From the NCBI RefSeq assembly GCF_002860165.1, contig NZ_PGUZ01000053.1, positions 1-64,000 of the forward strand: DNA of 64,000 bases, written 5' to 3'. A program made the translations under genes and the position numbers. The DNA is from Bacillus sp. V3-13. GTDB taxonomy: Bacteria; Bacillota; Bacilli; Bacillales; Cytobacillaceae. The notes beneath the pieces were generated by a model, which saw only the letters and a program-made list of their open reading frames with translations, made no database searches and had not been told where the DNA came from. Shown here piece after piece: positions 46,261 through 56,060 of this stretch; the first letter of the stretch is position 1, and each line of letters starts with the position of its first letter.

Positions 46261-47601
46261 TCACTGTAATGAAGATGTCTCCCCGGCTGCTTCAAGCAAC
46301 AGATCGACTATATGGACGGCACGAACTTGTCCTGCCAGGTTTTCCCGTTCAATCCCGAGCTTCATTTGCAGCAGGCAGCCGGGATTAGCTGTCACAATCG
46401 TTGCCGCATGCGTCTCTTTTGCTTGTTTCATTTTATAATCGAGTATTTGCATCGACATATCCGATTCGACAATATTATAGATGCCAGCCGATCCACAGCA
46501 GCGGTCCGCATCTTTCATTTCCCGGTATTCTGTCCCTTTAATTGCCTGAATCAGCTTGCGCGGGGCGGACGCAGTTTTCATGACGTTGCGCAAATGACAG
46601 GAGTCTTGATACGTAATCACTTGATGTGGCAATTCGAGCTTCACTTTTTTGTGAAACTCCAATTCAGCAAGTATTTCAGTTACATCCTTTAGCTTCATTG
46701 AGAAATCGCGGGCCCGTTCCTCCCAGTCGGGGTCGTCTTTTAACAAATGGCCGTAATCGACGAGGAACGCTCCGCATCCGCCAGCATTTGTGATGATATA
46801 ATCAACGTTTAAGTCTTCAAAGGCTTTAATATTTCTTTTTGCAAGCTCCCTGGCAGACGCCTTTTCACCACTGTGGCCGTGAAGGGCCCCGCAGCAGGCT
46901 TGTTCCTTTGGAATGACGATTTCACAGCCGGCAATCTGCAAAAGCTTCATTGTCGCATTATTTGTTTTCAAAAACATCGTGTCCATTAAGCATCCGGAAA
47001 AGAAGGCAACACGGCTTTTCGTATCGCCTTTAGCCGGCAGATGCTCAGGCCTGTTTTTCATTTCCGCTAAGCGCGGAACGTGCGGCAGTACTTTTTCCAT
47101 CGTTGAGAGATTTTCTGGGAGCAGTTTTAATACACCCGTTCTTCGAGCGGCCTTCTGCAATCCTGATCTTTGATAAAATCCAAGCAGGCCCGTTAACGTT
47201 CTCATCCGGTTTTGATGCGGAAAAAGCCCGTCAAAGACTGCCTTTCGGACCGCCCGAACCGGTAATGAATGTTTTTTATTTTGGTTGATGATATCCCGGG
47301 CTTCTTCAAGCAAATGGCCGTATTTGACACCCGATGGGCAAACCGGCTCACATGCCCGGCAGCCAAGGCACATATCCAAAGATCTTTCGACATCCTCATC
47401 AGGTTCGATCAATCCATCGACAACCGCCTTCATCAAGGCAATTCTGCCGCGCGGCGAATGGGATTCCTTATAACCGGATTCAATGTAGGTGGGGCACGAT
47501 GGCAGGCAGAACCCGCATCGCATACAGTTTAATAGTTCATCTTCATCCATTCGTTGCCGGAATTGCTGCTGAATCGCTTCCTGTTCAGTTCTTGTTGTCA
47601 T
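46261..47601 (-). CDS. glcF: Glycolate oxidase iron-sulfur subunit, second copy
   Basis: A 446-residue GlcF/YsfD homologue: [4Fe-4S] motifs at Cys26/29/32/36 and Cys78/81/84/88, and CCG domains (EQACCGALHGHSG, DADRCCGSAGIYN). It overlaps the glcD stop by four bases (ATGA). The three-gene order regulator, FAD subunit, Fe-S subunit matches B. subtilis ysfBCD. Compared with the copy at 4104, the two have the same architecture but are clearly diverged in sequence. Confidence 0.92.
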   Translation of the reverse strand: MTTRTEQEAIQQQFRQRMDEDELLNCMRCGFCLPSCPTYIESGYKESHSPRGRIALMKAVVDGLIEPDEDVERSLDMCLGCRACEPVCPSGVKYGHLLEEARDIINQNKKHSLPVRAVRKAVFDGLFPHQNRMRTLTGLLGFYQRSGLQKAARRTGVLKLLPENLSTMEKVLPHVPRLAEMKNRPEHLPAKGDTKSRVAFFSGCLMDTMFLKTNNATMKLLQIAGCEIVIPKEQACCGALHGHSGEKASARELAKRNIKAFEDLNVDYIITNAGGCGAFLVDYGHLLKDDPDWEERARDFSMKLKDVTEILAELEFHKKVKLELPHQVITYQDSCHLRNVMKTASAPRKLIQAIKGTEYREMKDADRCCGSAGIYNIVESDMSMQILDYKMKQAKETHAATIVTANPGCLLQMKLGIERENLAGQVRAVHIVDLLLEAAGETSSLQ

Positions 47602-49010
47602 TTTGTTACCACCACACGCTTCCTGCTGTCTTTAGCAAATACTTTTCCGGGATTTAATATGTTATTTGGGTCAAGTGCGGATTTGACCGCTTTCATCGCA
47701 GAAATCCCTTCTTTGCCAAGCTTCAACTCCAAATATGGGGCTTTCATCATCCCGACGCCGTGCTCCCCGGTAATCGTTCCGCCCAGTTCGATTGCTTTCA
47801 TAAAAATTTCTTCAAATGCTTTTTCGACTCTTTCCATTTCCTCATGGTTTCTTGCGTCTGTCGGGCAGGTTGGATGGAGGTTGCCGTCTCCGGCATGGCC
47901 AAATGTACAAATTTTAACGTTATATTTTAACGCAATTTCGTTAATGGCCTTAACCATATTGGCGATTTCGGAACGCGGAACAGTCGCATCTTCGAGGATC
48001 GTTGTCGGCTTCAGGCGGGCTAAAGCGGACAGAGCGGCGCGCCGGGCAGTGCGAAGCGCCTCAGCCTCAAACTCTGTTTCTGCCACTTCAACTGAGACGG
48101 CATGCTCCTGCTTGCAAATTTCGGTCATCCGCAAAATATCGCGGTCGACGACTTCTGCGGGGCCATCCTGTTCAATGAGAAGCACGGCTTTCACGTCAGT
48201 CGGCAAGCCGACTTGGGCGTGGGCTTCAACTACCTCCAGTGTAGGCTGGTCAAGAAATTCAAGCGTCGTTGGAATAATTTTGTTGGCGATAATCTTTGAC
48301 ACTGTTTTGGCAGCCGCTTCAATATCCTGGTACAGTGCCAGCATCGTCTTTTTCGTTTCCGGCATTGGGACAAGCTTGAGTGTCGCTTGCGTAATGATGC
48401 CAAGCGTCCCTTCAGAACCAACAAAAAGACGGGTGAAATCATAGCCGGCAACATCCTTTGCCAATTTTCCTCCGGTCCGGATAATTTCCCCATTTGCAAG
48501 CACGATTTCCAGGGCAATCACGTAGTCTCTTGTGACACCGTATTTTAACCCGCGCAGCCCGCCTGAGTTTTCGTTTATATTTCCGCCGATCGTCGAGATT
48601 TTCATTGAACTCGGATCAGGCGGGTAAAATAAACCTTTTGCCTCAACAGCATTGATTAAATCCAGGGTGATAACTCCCGGTTCAACCGTAACGGTCAAGT
48701 TTTCTTCATCAATCTCGATAATTTTGTTTAAATGTTTAAAAAGAAGAACAATTCCTCCTTCTGTCGGGCAGGTTCCGGCGCACAGGTTTGTGCCCGATCC
48801 CCGCGGTACGATAGGAATCCGGGCTGAATTGCATATTTTTACGATCTCGGCAACTTCGCTTGTGTTCCGCGGGCTTATGACAGCATCCGGCATCGACTGA
48901 AAATTGGGCGTTGCATCGTAAGAATAAACTAAGCGGCCTGCTTTGGAATCATCGTAATTTTCTGATCCGACAATGTCGAGCAGCTGGTTTTTTGTTTCAG
49001 TTGTAATCAC
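47598..49010 (-). CDS. glcD: Glycolate oxidase FAD subunit, second copy
   Basis: A 470-residue FAD-linked oxidase: PCMH domain (VPRGSGTNLCAGTCPTEGG, PPDPSSMKISTIGGNINENSGG) and C-terminal FGHAGDGNLHPT and TGEHGVGMMK. It has no GlcE partner, so this locus must work as GlcD plus GlcF only, as in B. subtilis YsfC-YsfD. The start chosen is GTG 49010 after GGGGGGAGAG; an open TTG frame to 49028 overlaps that site. A cre-like sequence lies just upstream. Confidence 0.92.
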   Translation of the reverse strand: MITTETKNQLLDIVGSENYDDSKAGRLVYSYDATPNFQSMPDAVISPRNTSEVAEIVKICNSARIPIVPRGSGTNLCAGTCPTEGGIVLLFKHLNKIIEIDEENLTVTVEPGVITLDLINAVEAKGLFYPPDPSSMKISTIGGNINENSGGLRGLKYGVTRDYVIALEIVLANGEIIRTGGKLAKDVAGYDFTRLFVGSEGTLGIITQATLKLVPMPETKKTMLALYQDIEAAAKTVSKIIANKIIPTTLEFLDQPTLEVVEAHAQVGLPTDVKAVLLIEQDGPAEVVDRDILRMTEICKQEHAVSVEVAETEFEAEALRTARRAALSALARLKPTTILEDATVPRSEIANMVKAINEIALKYNVKICTFGHAGDGNLHPTCPTDARNHEEMERVEKAFEEIFMKAIELGGTITGEHGVGMMKAPYLELKLGKEGISAMKAVKSALDPNNILNPGKVFAKDSRKRVVVTK

Positions 49011-49034
49011 TGATCTCTCTCCCCCCAAAAAAAA

Positions 49035-49050
49035 ATTAAAACGCTTTCAA
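49035..49050 (-). promoter_or_regulatory. cre-like site upstream of the second glcD
   Basis: Read on the minus strand, TTGAAAGCGTTTTAAT matches the cre consensus except for A at the conserved C. It lies 25 bases before the glcD start. Confidence 0.45.
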
Positions 49051-49148
49051 TTTTACTTAGCTGTTTAACCAATATTCTCAATTTTAAGTATAAAAAAAGC
49101 GGGAAAGTCCCGCTATGGATTTATATCTGAATATTATGGTGAATTTTT

Positions 49149-50255
49149 TTATATTTTTGTATGTTCGTCCAAAATCACGATCGCCAAAAACAGCGACAAT
49201 AAATCCTCAATCGATGAAGGATCAAGCCCGGTTAAATCATTGATTTTTTTAAGCCGGTAGTGCAGCGTATTGATATGAATATGCAGGGCCGCAGCAGTAT
49301 TTTTCAAGGAGTGGTTTTGTCGAAACAACTCTTTCAGGGTTAACAAAAGTTCTTCCTCATCCAGGAGCGGATTGATTGTTCGCTGCAAAAACGCTGACTT
49401 TGTCTCGCTTTTTATGTCGTCCAGGATCATTTCAAAGGTTAAATCCTCATCAAAAACGACCGTTTCCTTCACCAGTGCCGATTTTAACGCTCTAAGCGCC
49501 TGCCGGTACGAGTGATGAATCTGGCCGGGAGCTGCCCGCTGGCCGACACCAATTAAAATAGAAGCACCATATTGTTTTTTCCAAAAATGCTCCGCCTTAG
49601 AAATCTTTTGTTTTATGGAGTGGTTTGAGCTTTCCGCCGACAGCCACAAAATCCGTTCATTGCCCCATCTGATGATGATGTCGTCTGCGATATCTTCGTT
49701 GAGGCTTTTAAGTGACTGCCCGAGCTCCCGCTGGCTGATCGATTCCGGCAGGCGGATTTCTCCGAGCAGCACTCTCCTTGGAATCGTGACGTCTATATGT
49801 AAAAGCTTCGCCCGGTCCAAAAAGGATGAATCCCATTCGTGAATCTGCATCCAGTCAAATACGAATGCTTCCATCGCCCTTGATTGAATTTCCAGTTGTT
49901 CTGCATAGTAGTTTTCACTGATTAGCAGCTCGGTCATCTTGCGGATGATTTCTCCAAATGGGGAAACTTTGTCGGGATTACCGGTAATGCCAATGATGCC
50001 GATGACTTCTTTTTTGAAAAATATCGGCAGGTTGATTCCGGCTTTAACCCCCGTTAACCTTGTTTCATCTTCTTTTGTAATGATCCGCTTTGCTTTCCGT
50101 TTAAAAACCAAAAACGCTCCTTCGTGAAACGTTCCGACCCTTACAGGATCGGTGCTTGCAATAATCGTTCCATCTGGATTGGCCACAATGATATCCTCAT
50201 TTAATAGCTTTCTTACTTCGATGATAATTTTTTCGGCAAGCCCCGGCATTAACAT
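49149..50255 (-). CDS. CdaR-family transcriptional regulator
   Basis: A 368-residue regulator: N-terminal sugar-diacid recognition domain (LAEKIIIEVRKLL, VANPDGTIIASTDPVRVG, GVKAGINLPIFFK, IGIIGITG), a central GGDEF-like region, and a C-terminal PucR-type helix-turn-helix (KNTAAALHIHINTLHYRLKKI). In E. coli and B. subtilis CdaR proteins respond to glycerate, glycolate and related diacids. The start is ATG 50255 after GGGAGG. It lies upstream of glcD on the same strand, separated by 140 bases, matching YsfB; it probably activates this locus. Confidence 0.9.
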   Translation of the reverse strand: MLMPGLAEKIIIEVRKLLNEDIIVANPDGTIIASTDPVRVGTFHEGAFLVFKRKAKRIITKEDETRLTGVKAGINLPIFFKKEVIGIIGITGNPDKVSPFGEIIRKMTELLISENYYAEQLEIQSRAMEAFVFDWMQIHEWDSSFLDRAKLLHIDVTIPRRVLLGEIRLPESISQRELGQSLKSLNEDIADDIIIRWGNERILWLSAESSNHSIKQKISKAEHFWKKQYGASILIGVGQRAAPGQIHHSYRQALRALKSALVKETVVFDEDLTFEMILDDIKSETKSAFLQRTINPLLDEEELLLTLKELFRQNHSLKNTAAALHIHINTLHYRLKKINDLTGLDPSSIEDLLSLFLAIVILDEHTKI

Positions 50256-50391
50256 AGCGCGTCCTCCCAGTTTTGTTAAAACCATTATAAAGAATATAAG
50301 AAAATCATGCTATTTTCCTGATATTGCTTTTAAAATTCGGGTATATTCTTTATGATAAGGGTTGGGAAAATGTCGAAAGGACAAACGTCAA

Positions 50392-51750
50392 ATGTGGAAT
50401 AAGATACAAAAAAGACTCGACAAAATTACACCTGCCCGGGCCATTGTCAGCTATTATTTTCTGGCGGTCAGTGTCTCTGTCCTGTTGTTAAGCATACCGG
50501 CTGTCCATCAGCCGGGTGTTTCCGTCAGCTTTATTGACACCCTGTTTACAGCCGTGAGCGCGGTAAGTGTAACAGGGCTTGCCGTTTTTGATATTTCGGA
50601 AACATATAGCGTTTTCGGTATTTTTATGTTGATGTTTGTCCTCCAATTCGGGGGCATTGGCGTGATGACTCTCGGAACTTTCTTCTGGCTGCTGCTCGGG
50701 AAGAAAATAGGCTTGCGGGAACGCAGATTGATTATGACCGACCATAACCAAGTCAACCTCGCAGGTGTTGTGAACTTAATAAAGGAAATTATAAAGATTA
50801 TTCTTTTAATTGAATTAATCGGCAGTTTAATTTTAGGTTTTTATTTTTTAAGATATTATCCGACATGGGGGGAGGCTTTTCTCCACGGCCTTTTTGCAGC
50901 AGTGAGTGCGACGACAAATGGCGGTTTCGATATTACCGGCGCTTCGCTTCAGCCGTTTGCGGACGATTATTTTGTTCAAATCATCAACATCATTTTGATT
51001 ACACTCGGGGCAATTGGTTTTCCCGTGTTAATCGAAGTGAAGGCATACTTATTTCCGAAAAACAATCAGGGCAACTTCCGTTTTTCTTTGTTCACGAAGC
51101 TGACAACAGTCACTTTTGCAGTGCTGCTCGCCGGCGGAACATTGCTGATCTTAATCATTGAAAGCCAAAATTATTTTAAGGGTATCTCTTGGCATAAATC
51201 GTTCTTTTATGCTTTCTTCCAGTCGGCATCGACGCGGAGCGGGGGACTCGCCACAATGGATGTCAGTGAGTTTGCTGTCCCGACTTTACTGATCATGTCT
51301 GTTTTAATGTTTATCGGTGCTTCGCCAAGCTCGGTTGGCGGAGGAATAAGAACGACGACCTTTGCCTTGAATATTTTGTTTGTTTACCACTTTGCCAAAG
51401 GCAATCGCAACATTAAAATTTTTAAGCGCGAGATTTTCGAGGAAGACATTATCAAATCATTGGCCGTTACGATGCTGGCGACGATTCTTTGTTTATTGTC
51501 ACTGATTATTTTATCGATTACGGAAGAGCACCACAGCCTGCTTGAAATTTTGTTCGAAATTTGCTCGGCGTTTGGAACCACAGGGTTATCAATGGGGATT
51601 ACCCCGGATTTATCGACACCGGGAAAATGCATCATCATGGCGCTGATGTTCATTGGCAGAATCGGCTTAATTTCATCTTTATTTTTGCTTGGCGGTTCAG
51701 AGAAAAAAGCGAACTACCATTTTCCAAAGGAAAAAGTGATTATTGGTTGA
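50392..51750 (+). CDS. KtrB/TrkH-type K+ transporter membrane subunit
   Basis: A 452-residue protein with four membrane-pore-membrane repeats. The selectivity-filter regions are visible as SVTGLAV, TTNGGFD, SRSGGLA and GTTGLSM, each with the conserved Gly. It mediates K+ (possibly Na+-coupled) uptake. The partner regulatory RCK subunit (KtrA/KtrC) is not in the window. The start is ATG 50392 with GAAAGGAC; a GTG/TTG frame to 50362 is upstream. Monocistronic, ending in a hairpin. Confidence 0.9.
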   Translation: MWNKIQKRLDKITPARAIVSYYFLAVSVSVLLLSIPAVHQPGVSVSFIDTLFTAVSAVSVTGLAVFDISETYSVFGIFMLMFVLQFGGIGVMTLGTFFWLLLGKKIGLRERRLIMTDHNQVNLAGVVNLIKEIIKIILLIELIGSLILGFYFLRYYPTWGEAFLHGLFAAVSATTNGGFDITGASLQPFADDYFVQIINIILITLGAIGFPVLIEVKAYLFPKNNQGNFRFSLFTKLTTVTFAVLLAGGTLLILIIESQNYFKGISWHKSFFYAFFQSASTRSGGLATMDVSEFAVPTLLIMSVLMFIGASPSSVGGGIRTTTFALNILFVYHFAKGNRNIKIFKREIFEEDIIKSLAVTMLATILCLLSLIILSITEEHHSLLEILFEICSAFGTTGLSMGITPDLSTPGKCIIMALMFIGRIGLISSLFLLGGSEKKANYHFPKEKVIIG

Positions 51751-51757
51751 TAAAGAA

Positions 51758-51786
51758 ATTCCGGGCAAGTGCCGGGATTTTTTTAA
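51758..51786 (+). terminator. Terminator of the K+ transporter gene
   Basis: ATTCCGG paired with CCGGGAT (one G-U pair), seven-base loop, then TTTTTTT. Confidence 0.75.
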
Positions 51787-51960
51787 TTTTTCCCATAGTA
51801 AAGATGATACATATCTTTCCCACGGAAGCTAAAAATAGGACTACAGTGCATTAATGAAAGTTGAGTGGATATAGTCAGCAGGGTATAGTGCAAACTGCAG
51901 GATGTTCAGGAATCGAATTTCCGGCTGAATAAACGCGCAAACAGAGAGGGGCTGGAGTAA

Positions 51961-52107
51961 ATGAAAAAACGCAGTGATGAAAACGGGCAACAAGCCAATG
52001 TTGAATTTGGCAACGAATTCGGCGATATAAATGCAAGCAAAATATACGAAATTCCTTTTATAAACGAGAAGAAAAGCACGAAGGAAAGCAAAAAGAGGAA
52101 CAAATAA
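51961..52107 (+). CDS. 48-residue basic hypothetical protein
   Basis: A small frame from ATG 51961 after GGGGCTGGAG. The N-terminus is MKKRSDENGQQANVEFGNE; the end is strongly basic (KSTKESKKRNK). The FGNEFGDINA part looks mildly like SASP-type or small spore proteins, but no family signature is present. It is followed by a hairpin at 52112. Moderately likely to be a real gene. Confidence 0.55.
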   Translation: MKKRSDENGQQANVEFGNEFGDINASKIYEIPFINEKKSTKESKKRNK

Positions 52108-52111
52108 TGAA

Positions 52112-52145
52112 AAGGTCTTGAAGCAAAACCAGCTCACAAGACCTT
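52112..52145. terminator. Hairpin between the small basic gene and the radical SAM gene
   Basis: AAGGTCTTG paired with CAAGACCTT, 16-base loop. It is convergently placed and probably ends both units. Confidence 0.65.
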
Positions 52146-52154
52146 CACATCTTT

Positions 52155-53912
52155 TTATTTGGACAATTGCTTTGTTTTACAAGTGAACACAGACGCTTTC
52201 TCTTCGCTTGCTGCAAAGTAGACGAGCATTATGGAAGGCTCAAGCTCAATCTCCCCGCTGATTAAATATTTTTCAAGGTTAAATGGGATTTCTTCGAGCA
52301 TCGTATGCTTATAAAGCTCTTTTTCCTGGAGACCCAATTCCAGATAGCTCTTGCCAAGCAAGCCGGGATTTTGCAGGAAATCCTTATAAATGGCCGCGCG
52401 CTCCGCCTTTTCAAATGAAGCCTGCCACCACGGTTTCCTTGGCTTATATTTGTGTTTTGATAAATAGTCATATTTCATTAAGCCTTCAATAATGTCAAGA
52501 TGACCCAAGTTTTTATACTGCAAAAACTGCCTGAGCCGGTTAAAAAGATCCTCGAGCTGATGCCCGATCCGCTCCCAGCCTTGTTCTTCCCAGTACGTAC
52601 CGAATTGCTGGAAAAAGTCAAAAGGGGACGAAAATACCTTTGAAACGAGATACTCAACCGTCTCGTCCATTCGGTGGTCATTCCAATACTTTTCAAGCAC
52701 ATCTTCGACCTGCTTGATCCGGATAATATCGTGAAAGGACAGGACATTGTTCCCCAAAATTTCGTATGGGGAGTGGTCCATATATACATATTGATGCTCG
52801 TCGGCCCGCAGCCGCAGACCGGTTCCGTGCAGCATTTTTAAAAAGCCAAGCTGAAGCTCTTCCGGCCTGAGAGCGAACACATCATTAAAGGTTGTTTTGA
52901 AAGTAGCGTAATCTTCTTCCGGAAGCCCGGCAATTAAATCAAGATGCTGGTCGATTTTCCGGCCCTCTTTTACCATCGTCACGGTTCGCGACAGCTTTTC
53001 GAAGTTTTGCTTTCTCATGACAAGCTCGTTCGTATAGTCATTTGTCGACTGCACGCCTATTTCGAAGCGGAATAATCCTGGTGGTGCTTCGCGGTTCAGA
53101 AACTCAATCACTTCAGGGCGCATGATGTCCGCGGTAATTTCAAATTGAAAGACAGTCCCAGGCAAATGCTCATCAATTAAGAATTGAAACATGTCCATTG
53201 CATAGCTGCGGCTGATATTAAAAGTGCGGTCAACAAATTTAATTGTTTTCGCACCATGTTTCATTAAATAACGGATATCGTCTTTGACTTTTTCACGGTC
53301 AAAATAACGGACACCGACTTCAATCGACGAAAGGCAAAATTGGCAGCTAAACGGGCAGCCCCGGCTCGTTTCGATATAAGTAACCCTCTTTGACAAATGG
53401 GGAATATCCTCTTCAAACCGGAAAGGGGACGGCAGCTCGCGCAGGTCTAATTTGTTTCGCTGCGGGTTGATGATCGTTTTGCCATCGTTCCTGAATGCAA
53501 GACCGGGAACCTTTGAAAAATCCCTTGAGCCATCGAGCTCGCTTAACAATTGTTTGAATGTTTCTTCCCCTTCGCCAATGACAATAAAGTCAAATTCAGC
53601 GTTTTCGTCCATCCATTCACGAGCATCGTAGGTTACTTCAGGGCCGCCGACCACGATCCGGATCGCTGGATTGATCTTCTTGATCATTTTGATCACTTTG
53701 ATCGTTTCTTCTATATTCCAAATGTAACAGCTAAACCCGATAAGATCAGGCTCTTTGCGAATCAGGTCCGTTACAATATTCATAATCGGGTCTTTGATCG
53801 TGTATTCAGTCAGCTGAACATCAAACTCGGGGCGGGCATAAGCTTTTAAATAGCGAATCGCAATATTTGTGTGAATGTATTTAGCGTTTAAAGTTGTGCA
53901 GATAATATTCAT
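52155..53912 (-). CDS. B12-binding domain radical SAM protein (DUF4080 type)
   Basis: A 585-residue protein. An N-terminal cobalamin-binding-type domain (about 1-140: TLNAKYIHTNIAIRYLKAYA, IGFSCYIWNIEETI, VVGGPEVTYDAREWM) precedes the radical SAM core (about 170-380) with the cluster motif C-x3-C-x2-C in GCPFSCQFCLSS. Then come RTFNISRSYAMDMF and a C-terminal DUF4080 domain rich in aromatic residues. The substrate is unknown; family members are commonly annotated as magnesium-protoporphyrin-cyclase-like. ATG 53912 with AAGGAG is chosen; a longer frame reaches 53951. Confidence 0.88.
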   Translation of the reverse strand: MNIICTTLNAKYIHTNIAIRYLKAYARPEFDVQLTEYTIKDPIMNIVTDLIRKEPDLIGFSCYIWNIEETIKVIKMIKKINPAIRIVVGGPEVTYDAREWMDENAEFDFIVIGEGEETFKQLLSELDGSRDFSKVPGLAFRNDGKTIINPQRNKLDLRELPSPFRFEEDIPHLSKRVTYIETSRGCPFSCQFCLSSIEVGVRYFDREKVKDDIRYLMKHGAKTIKFVDRTFNISRSYAMDMFQFLIDEHLPGTVFQFEITADIMRPEVIEFLNREAPPGLFRFEIGVQSTNDYTNELVMRKQNFEKLSRTVTMVKEGRKIDQHLDLIAGLPEEDYATFKTTFNDVFALRPEELQLGFLKMLHGTGLRLRADEHQYVYMDHSPYEILGNNVLSFHDIIRIKQVEDVLEKYWNDHRMDETVEYLVSKVFSSPFDFFQQFGTYWEEQGWERIGHQLEDLFNRLRQFLQYKNLGHLDIIEGLMKYDYLSKHKYKPRKPWWQASFEKAERAAIYKDFLQNPGLLGKSYLELGLQEKELYKHTMLEEIPFNLEKYLISGEIELEPSIMLVYFAASEEKASVFTCKTKQLSK

Positions 53913-54010
53913 GATCTGTTTTGACTCCTTTTCAGAGTTAAAGCTGTTCATAACTGTTTATTATATATGATTGTTCGCAAAAAAGGTATAGTGAAAACGC
54001 GGCAGCTGCA

Positions 54011-54046
54011 TACAAAAAGCTCCCCGGGCACGGGAAGCTTTTTGTA
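54011..54046 (-). terminator. Terminator of the lactate permease gene
   Basis: TACAAAAAGCT...AGCTTTTTGTA form a stem of about 11 bp with an inner CCC/GGG, read on the minus strand after lctP. The sequence is symmetrical enough to work both ways. Confidence 0.65.
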
Positions 54047-54060
54047 CAGTTTTCTTTTCA

Positions 54061-55752
54061 TTAAGGGATCATCCACGAAAGGATGCCATTTTGCAGGAAA
54101 GTCAATATTCCAATTAAGATGACAAGGAAAAGGCTGTGCTTGATTGTGAAGCGGAATAAATCCGATTCCTTGCCGGCCAGACCAACTGCCGCGCATGCAA
54201 CTGCGATCGACTGCGGGGAAATCATCTTCCCGGTAACACCACCCGACGAGTTCGCGGCAACGGCGAGAATAGGATCCATGCCAACTGAAGTTGCGGTCAC
54301 CTTTTGGAGATTTCCAAACAACAGGTTCGCCGACGTATCGGAGCCGGTTATGAATACCCCGAGCCAACCAAGGAATGGCGAGAAGAACGGGAACAAAAAG
54401 CCTGTTTTTGCCAGCGTCATCCCTAAAGTGGTGCTCATTCCTGAGGCATTCGTGACATAAGCAAATCCAACAACCGAACCAATTGTAATCACTGGATACT
54501 TGAGCTCATTTAACGTTTCACCGAATGTTCCGATCCAATCCTTCCAGGCAATCCCGACAATATATTTCGTAACAATGGTTGCGATGAGAATCGCTGTACC
54601 GGCAGCACCCAAAAATTCCAGTTTGTAGAGAGCGGCAATTTCTGTTCCTGCTCCACTTATAATTCGGTTATGGAGCAACGGAACTTCAGGCATCATCGTC
54701 AAAGCGCTTCCAATTGAATTTATCGCTTTTAACACCGCGTTTGTACCCTCATAATGACCCGTTAACGCCAGTTTCAGCGTTGGAATTCCCCACAATGAAA
54801 TAACTGCTGTTAGTACAAGGAAAGGAGACCATGCTTTGAAAATTTGTCCTCCCGTATAGGAAATCTGCTTGTCAGCAGGCTTCTTCACAGCAGAGGCAGC
54901 TGCCATTTCCTGTTCAGCAGAAAATCGGAAAATTGTTTTTGGTTTCCAAAACTTTAAGAAAATCGCTAATGCAAATAAAGACACCAATGCAGATAAAATA
55001 TCCGGAAGTTCAGGCCCTAAAAAGTTGGAGGACAAATACTGGGTAACAGCAAAAGAAACGCCGGATACGAGAATGGCAGGCATGATTTCCCACGTCTTTT
55101 TAAACCCTGCCATGATAACGACTAAATAGAACGGGATAAAAACCGATAAAAACGGCAATTGCCGGCCAACCATCTTTGAAATTTCCATCGCCGGGATTCC
55201 TGTTGGGCCTTCTACGGCAATAATCGGAATTCCAATCGCACCAAACGCAACTGGTGCTGTATTGGCAATTAAACACAGCCCGGCGGCATAAAGCGGGTTA
55301 AATCCCAGTCCGACAAGCAAAGCCGCCGATATCGCAACCGGGGCACCAAACCCTGCAGCACCTTCCAGAAATGCTCCAAATGAGAACGCTACCAAAAGTG
55401 CCTGCAAACGCCTGTCTTCCGTAATCGACAGGACGGAATTACGGATAATCTCAAACTGGCCAGTCTTTACGGTTAATTTATAAAGAAATACCGATGTAAT
55501 GATGATCCAGCCAATTGGCAGAATCCCGTATACTGCACCCTGTGTCGCTGACATAAAAGCCATTCCGGCCGGCATTTTAAATGCCAGAACCGCCACTGCC
55601 AGTGCAATCAGCAATGTCGTCAGCCCGGCCATATACCCCTTCATTCTTTTAATGGCAAGCGCCCAGAAAAAATAGACAATTGGAATTAAAGCGATTAAGG
55701 CAGACAGAGCGAGACTGTCCCCTACCGGTGTGAAATTTTGTACAAATGTCAT
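54061..55752 (-). CDS. lctP: L-lactate/glycolate permease
   Basis: A 563-residue LctP/LldP-family permease with about twelve membrane helices. Typical segments are LVAFSFGAFLEGAAGFGAPVAI, AYVTNASGMSTTLGM and SPFLGWLGVFITGSDTSANLLF near the C-terminus, and AANSSGGVTGKMISPQSIAVA. E. coli homologues LldP and GlcA take both lactate and glycolate, which fits the three hydroxyacid oxidase loci here. The start is ATG 55752 after GGGGGTAA; an in-frame ATG-rich extension to 55797 is rejected. Divergent from lutR; promoter, LutR palindrome and cre lie upstream. Confidence 0.93.
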   Translation of the reverse strand: MTFVQNFTPVGDSLALSALIALIPIVYFFWALAIKRMKGYMAGLTTLLIALAVAVLAFKMPAGMAFMSATQGAVYGILPIGWIIITSVFLYKLTVKTGQFEIIRNSVLSITEDRRLQALLVAFSFGAFLEGAAGFGAPVAISAALLVGLGFNPLYAAGLCLIANTAPVAFGAIGIPIIAVEGPTGIPAMEISKMVGRQLPFLSVFIPFYLVVIMAGFKKTWEIMPAILVSGVSFAVTQYLSSNFLGPELPDILSALVSLFALAIFLKFWKPKTIFRFSAEQEMAAASAVKKPADKQISYTGGQIFKAWSPFLVLTAVISLWGIPTLKLALTGHYEGTNAVLKAINSIGSALTMMPEVPLLHNRIISGAGTEIAALYKLEFLGAAGTAILIATIVTKYIVGIAWKDWIGTFGETLNELKYPVITIGSVVGFAYVTNASGMSTTLGMTLAKTGFLFPFFSPFLGWLGVFITGSDTSANLLFGNLQKVTATSVGMDPILAVAANSSGGVTGKMISPQSIAVACAAVGLAGKESDLFRFTIKHSLFLVILIGILTFLQNGILSWMIP

Positions 55753-55822
55753 AGCATTACCCCCATTGTTCATCATTATAAAATTTTTACAACCCATCCT
55801 CCCATAAAAATTACCCTTGAAG

Positions 55823-55838
55823 AAGAAATCGCTTTCAA
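55823..55838 (-). promoter_or_regulatory. cre site of the lactate permease
   Basis: On the minus strand TTGAAAGCGATTTCTT matches the cre consensus at all constrained positions. It lies downstream of the lctP promoter, between the LutR palindrome and the start codon, where CcpA would act as a roadblock. Confidence 0.65.
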
Positions 55839-55860
55839 AAATGCGATTAACAAGTGATTA

Positions 55861-55875
55861 GGTCATCTGATGACC
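55861..55875. promoter_or_regulatory. LutR-type operator palindrome (lctP/lutR region)
   Basis: GGTCATC-T-GATGACC, a perfect 7-1-7 palindrome, 25-40 bases downstream of the lctP -10. A near-copy lies before lutA at 57143-57163. The repeated motif next to a FadR-family gene makes it the likely operator. Confidence 0.75.
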
Positions 55876-55899
55876 AGAATGTGAAACCCATTGAGACAA

Positions 55900-55928
55900 A
55901 TTATAGAGTTGAATCTATAAAAAAACAA
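55900..55928 (-). promoter_or_regulatory. Sigma-A promoter of lctP
   Basis: On the minus strand, TTGTTT (55928-55923), 17-bp spacer, TATAAT (55905-55900). Transcription would start near 55893. This is the main content of the 55753-56060 gap with the cre and LutR sites. Confidence 0.65.
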
Positions 55929-56060
55929 TAGATTTTTTCATTTTTTTGAATTTTCATTTGTTGATAGATTTGTATTTCCTTTTTTGTTTGGGAATGCCAC
56001 AATAACAACATACATGTATAATAAACCTAAAAGGATACGTTGAAACGGGGATAAGGGAAA

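Noticed and set aside
47554-48444. 296-codon plus-strand frame over glcF/glcD of the second locus
   Set aside because: Antisense shadow of the glcD gene; Ser/Ala-rich composition without domain signs.
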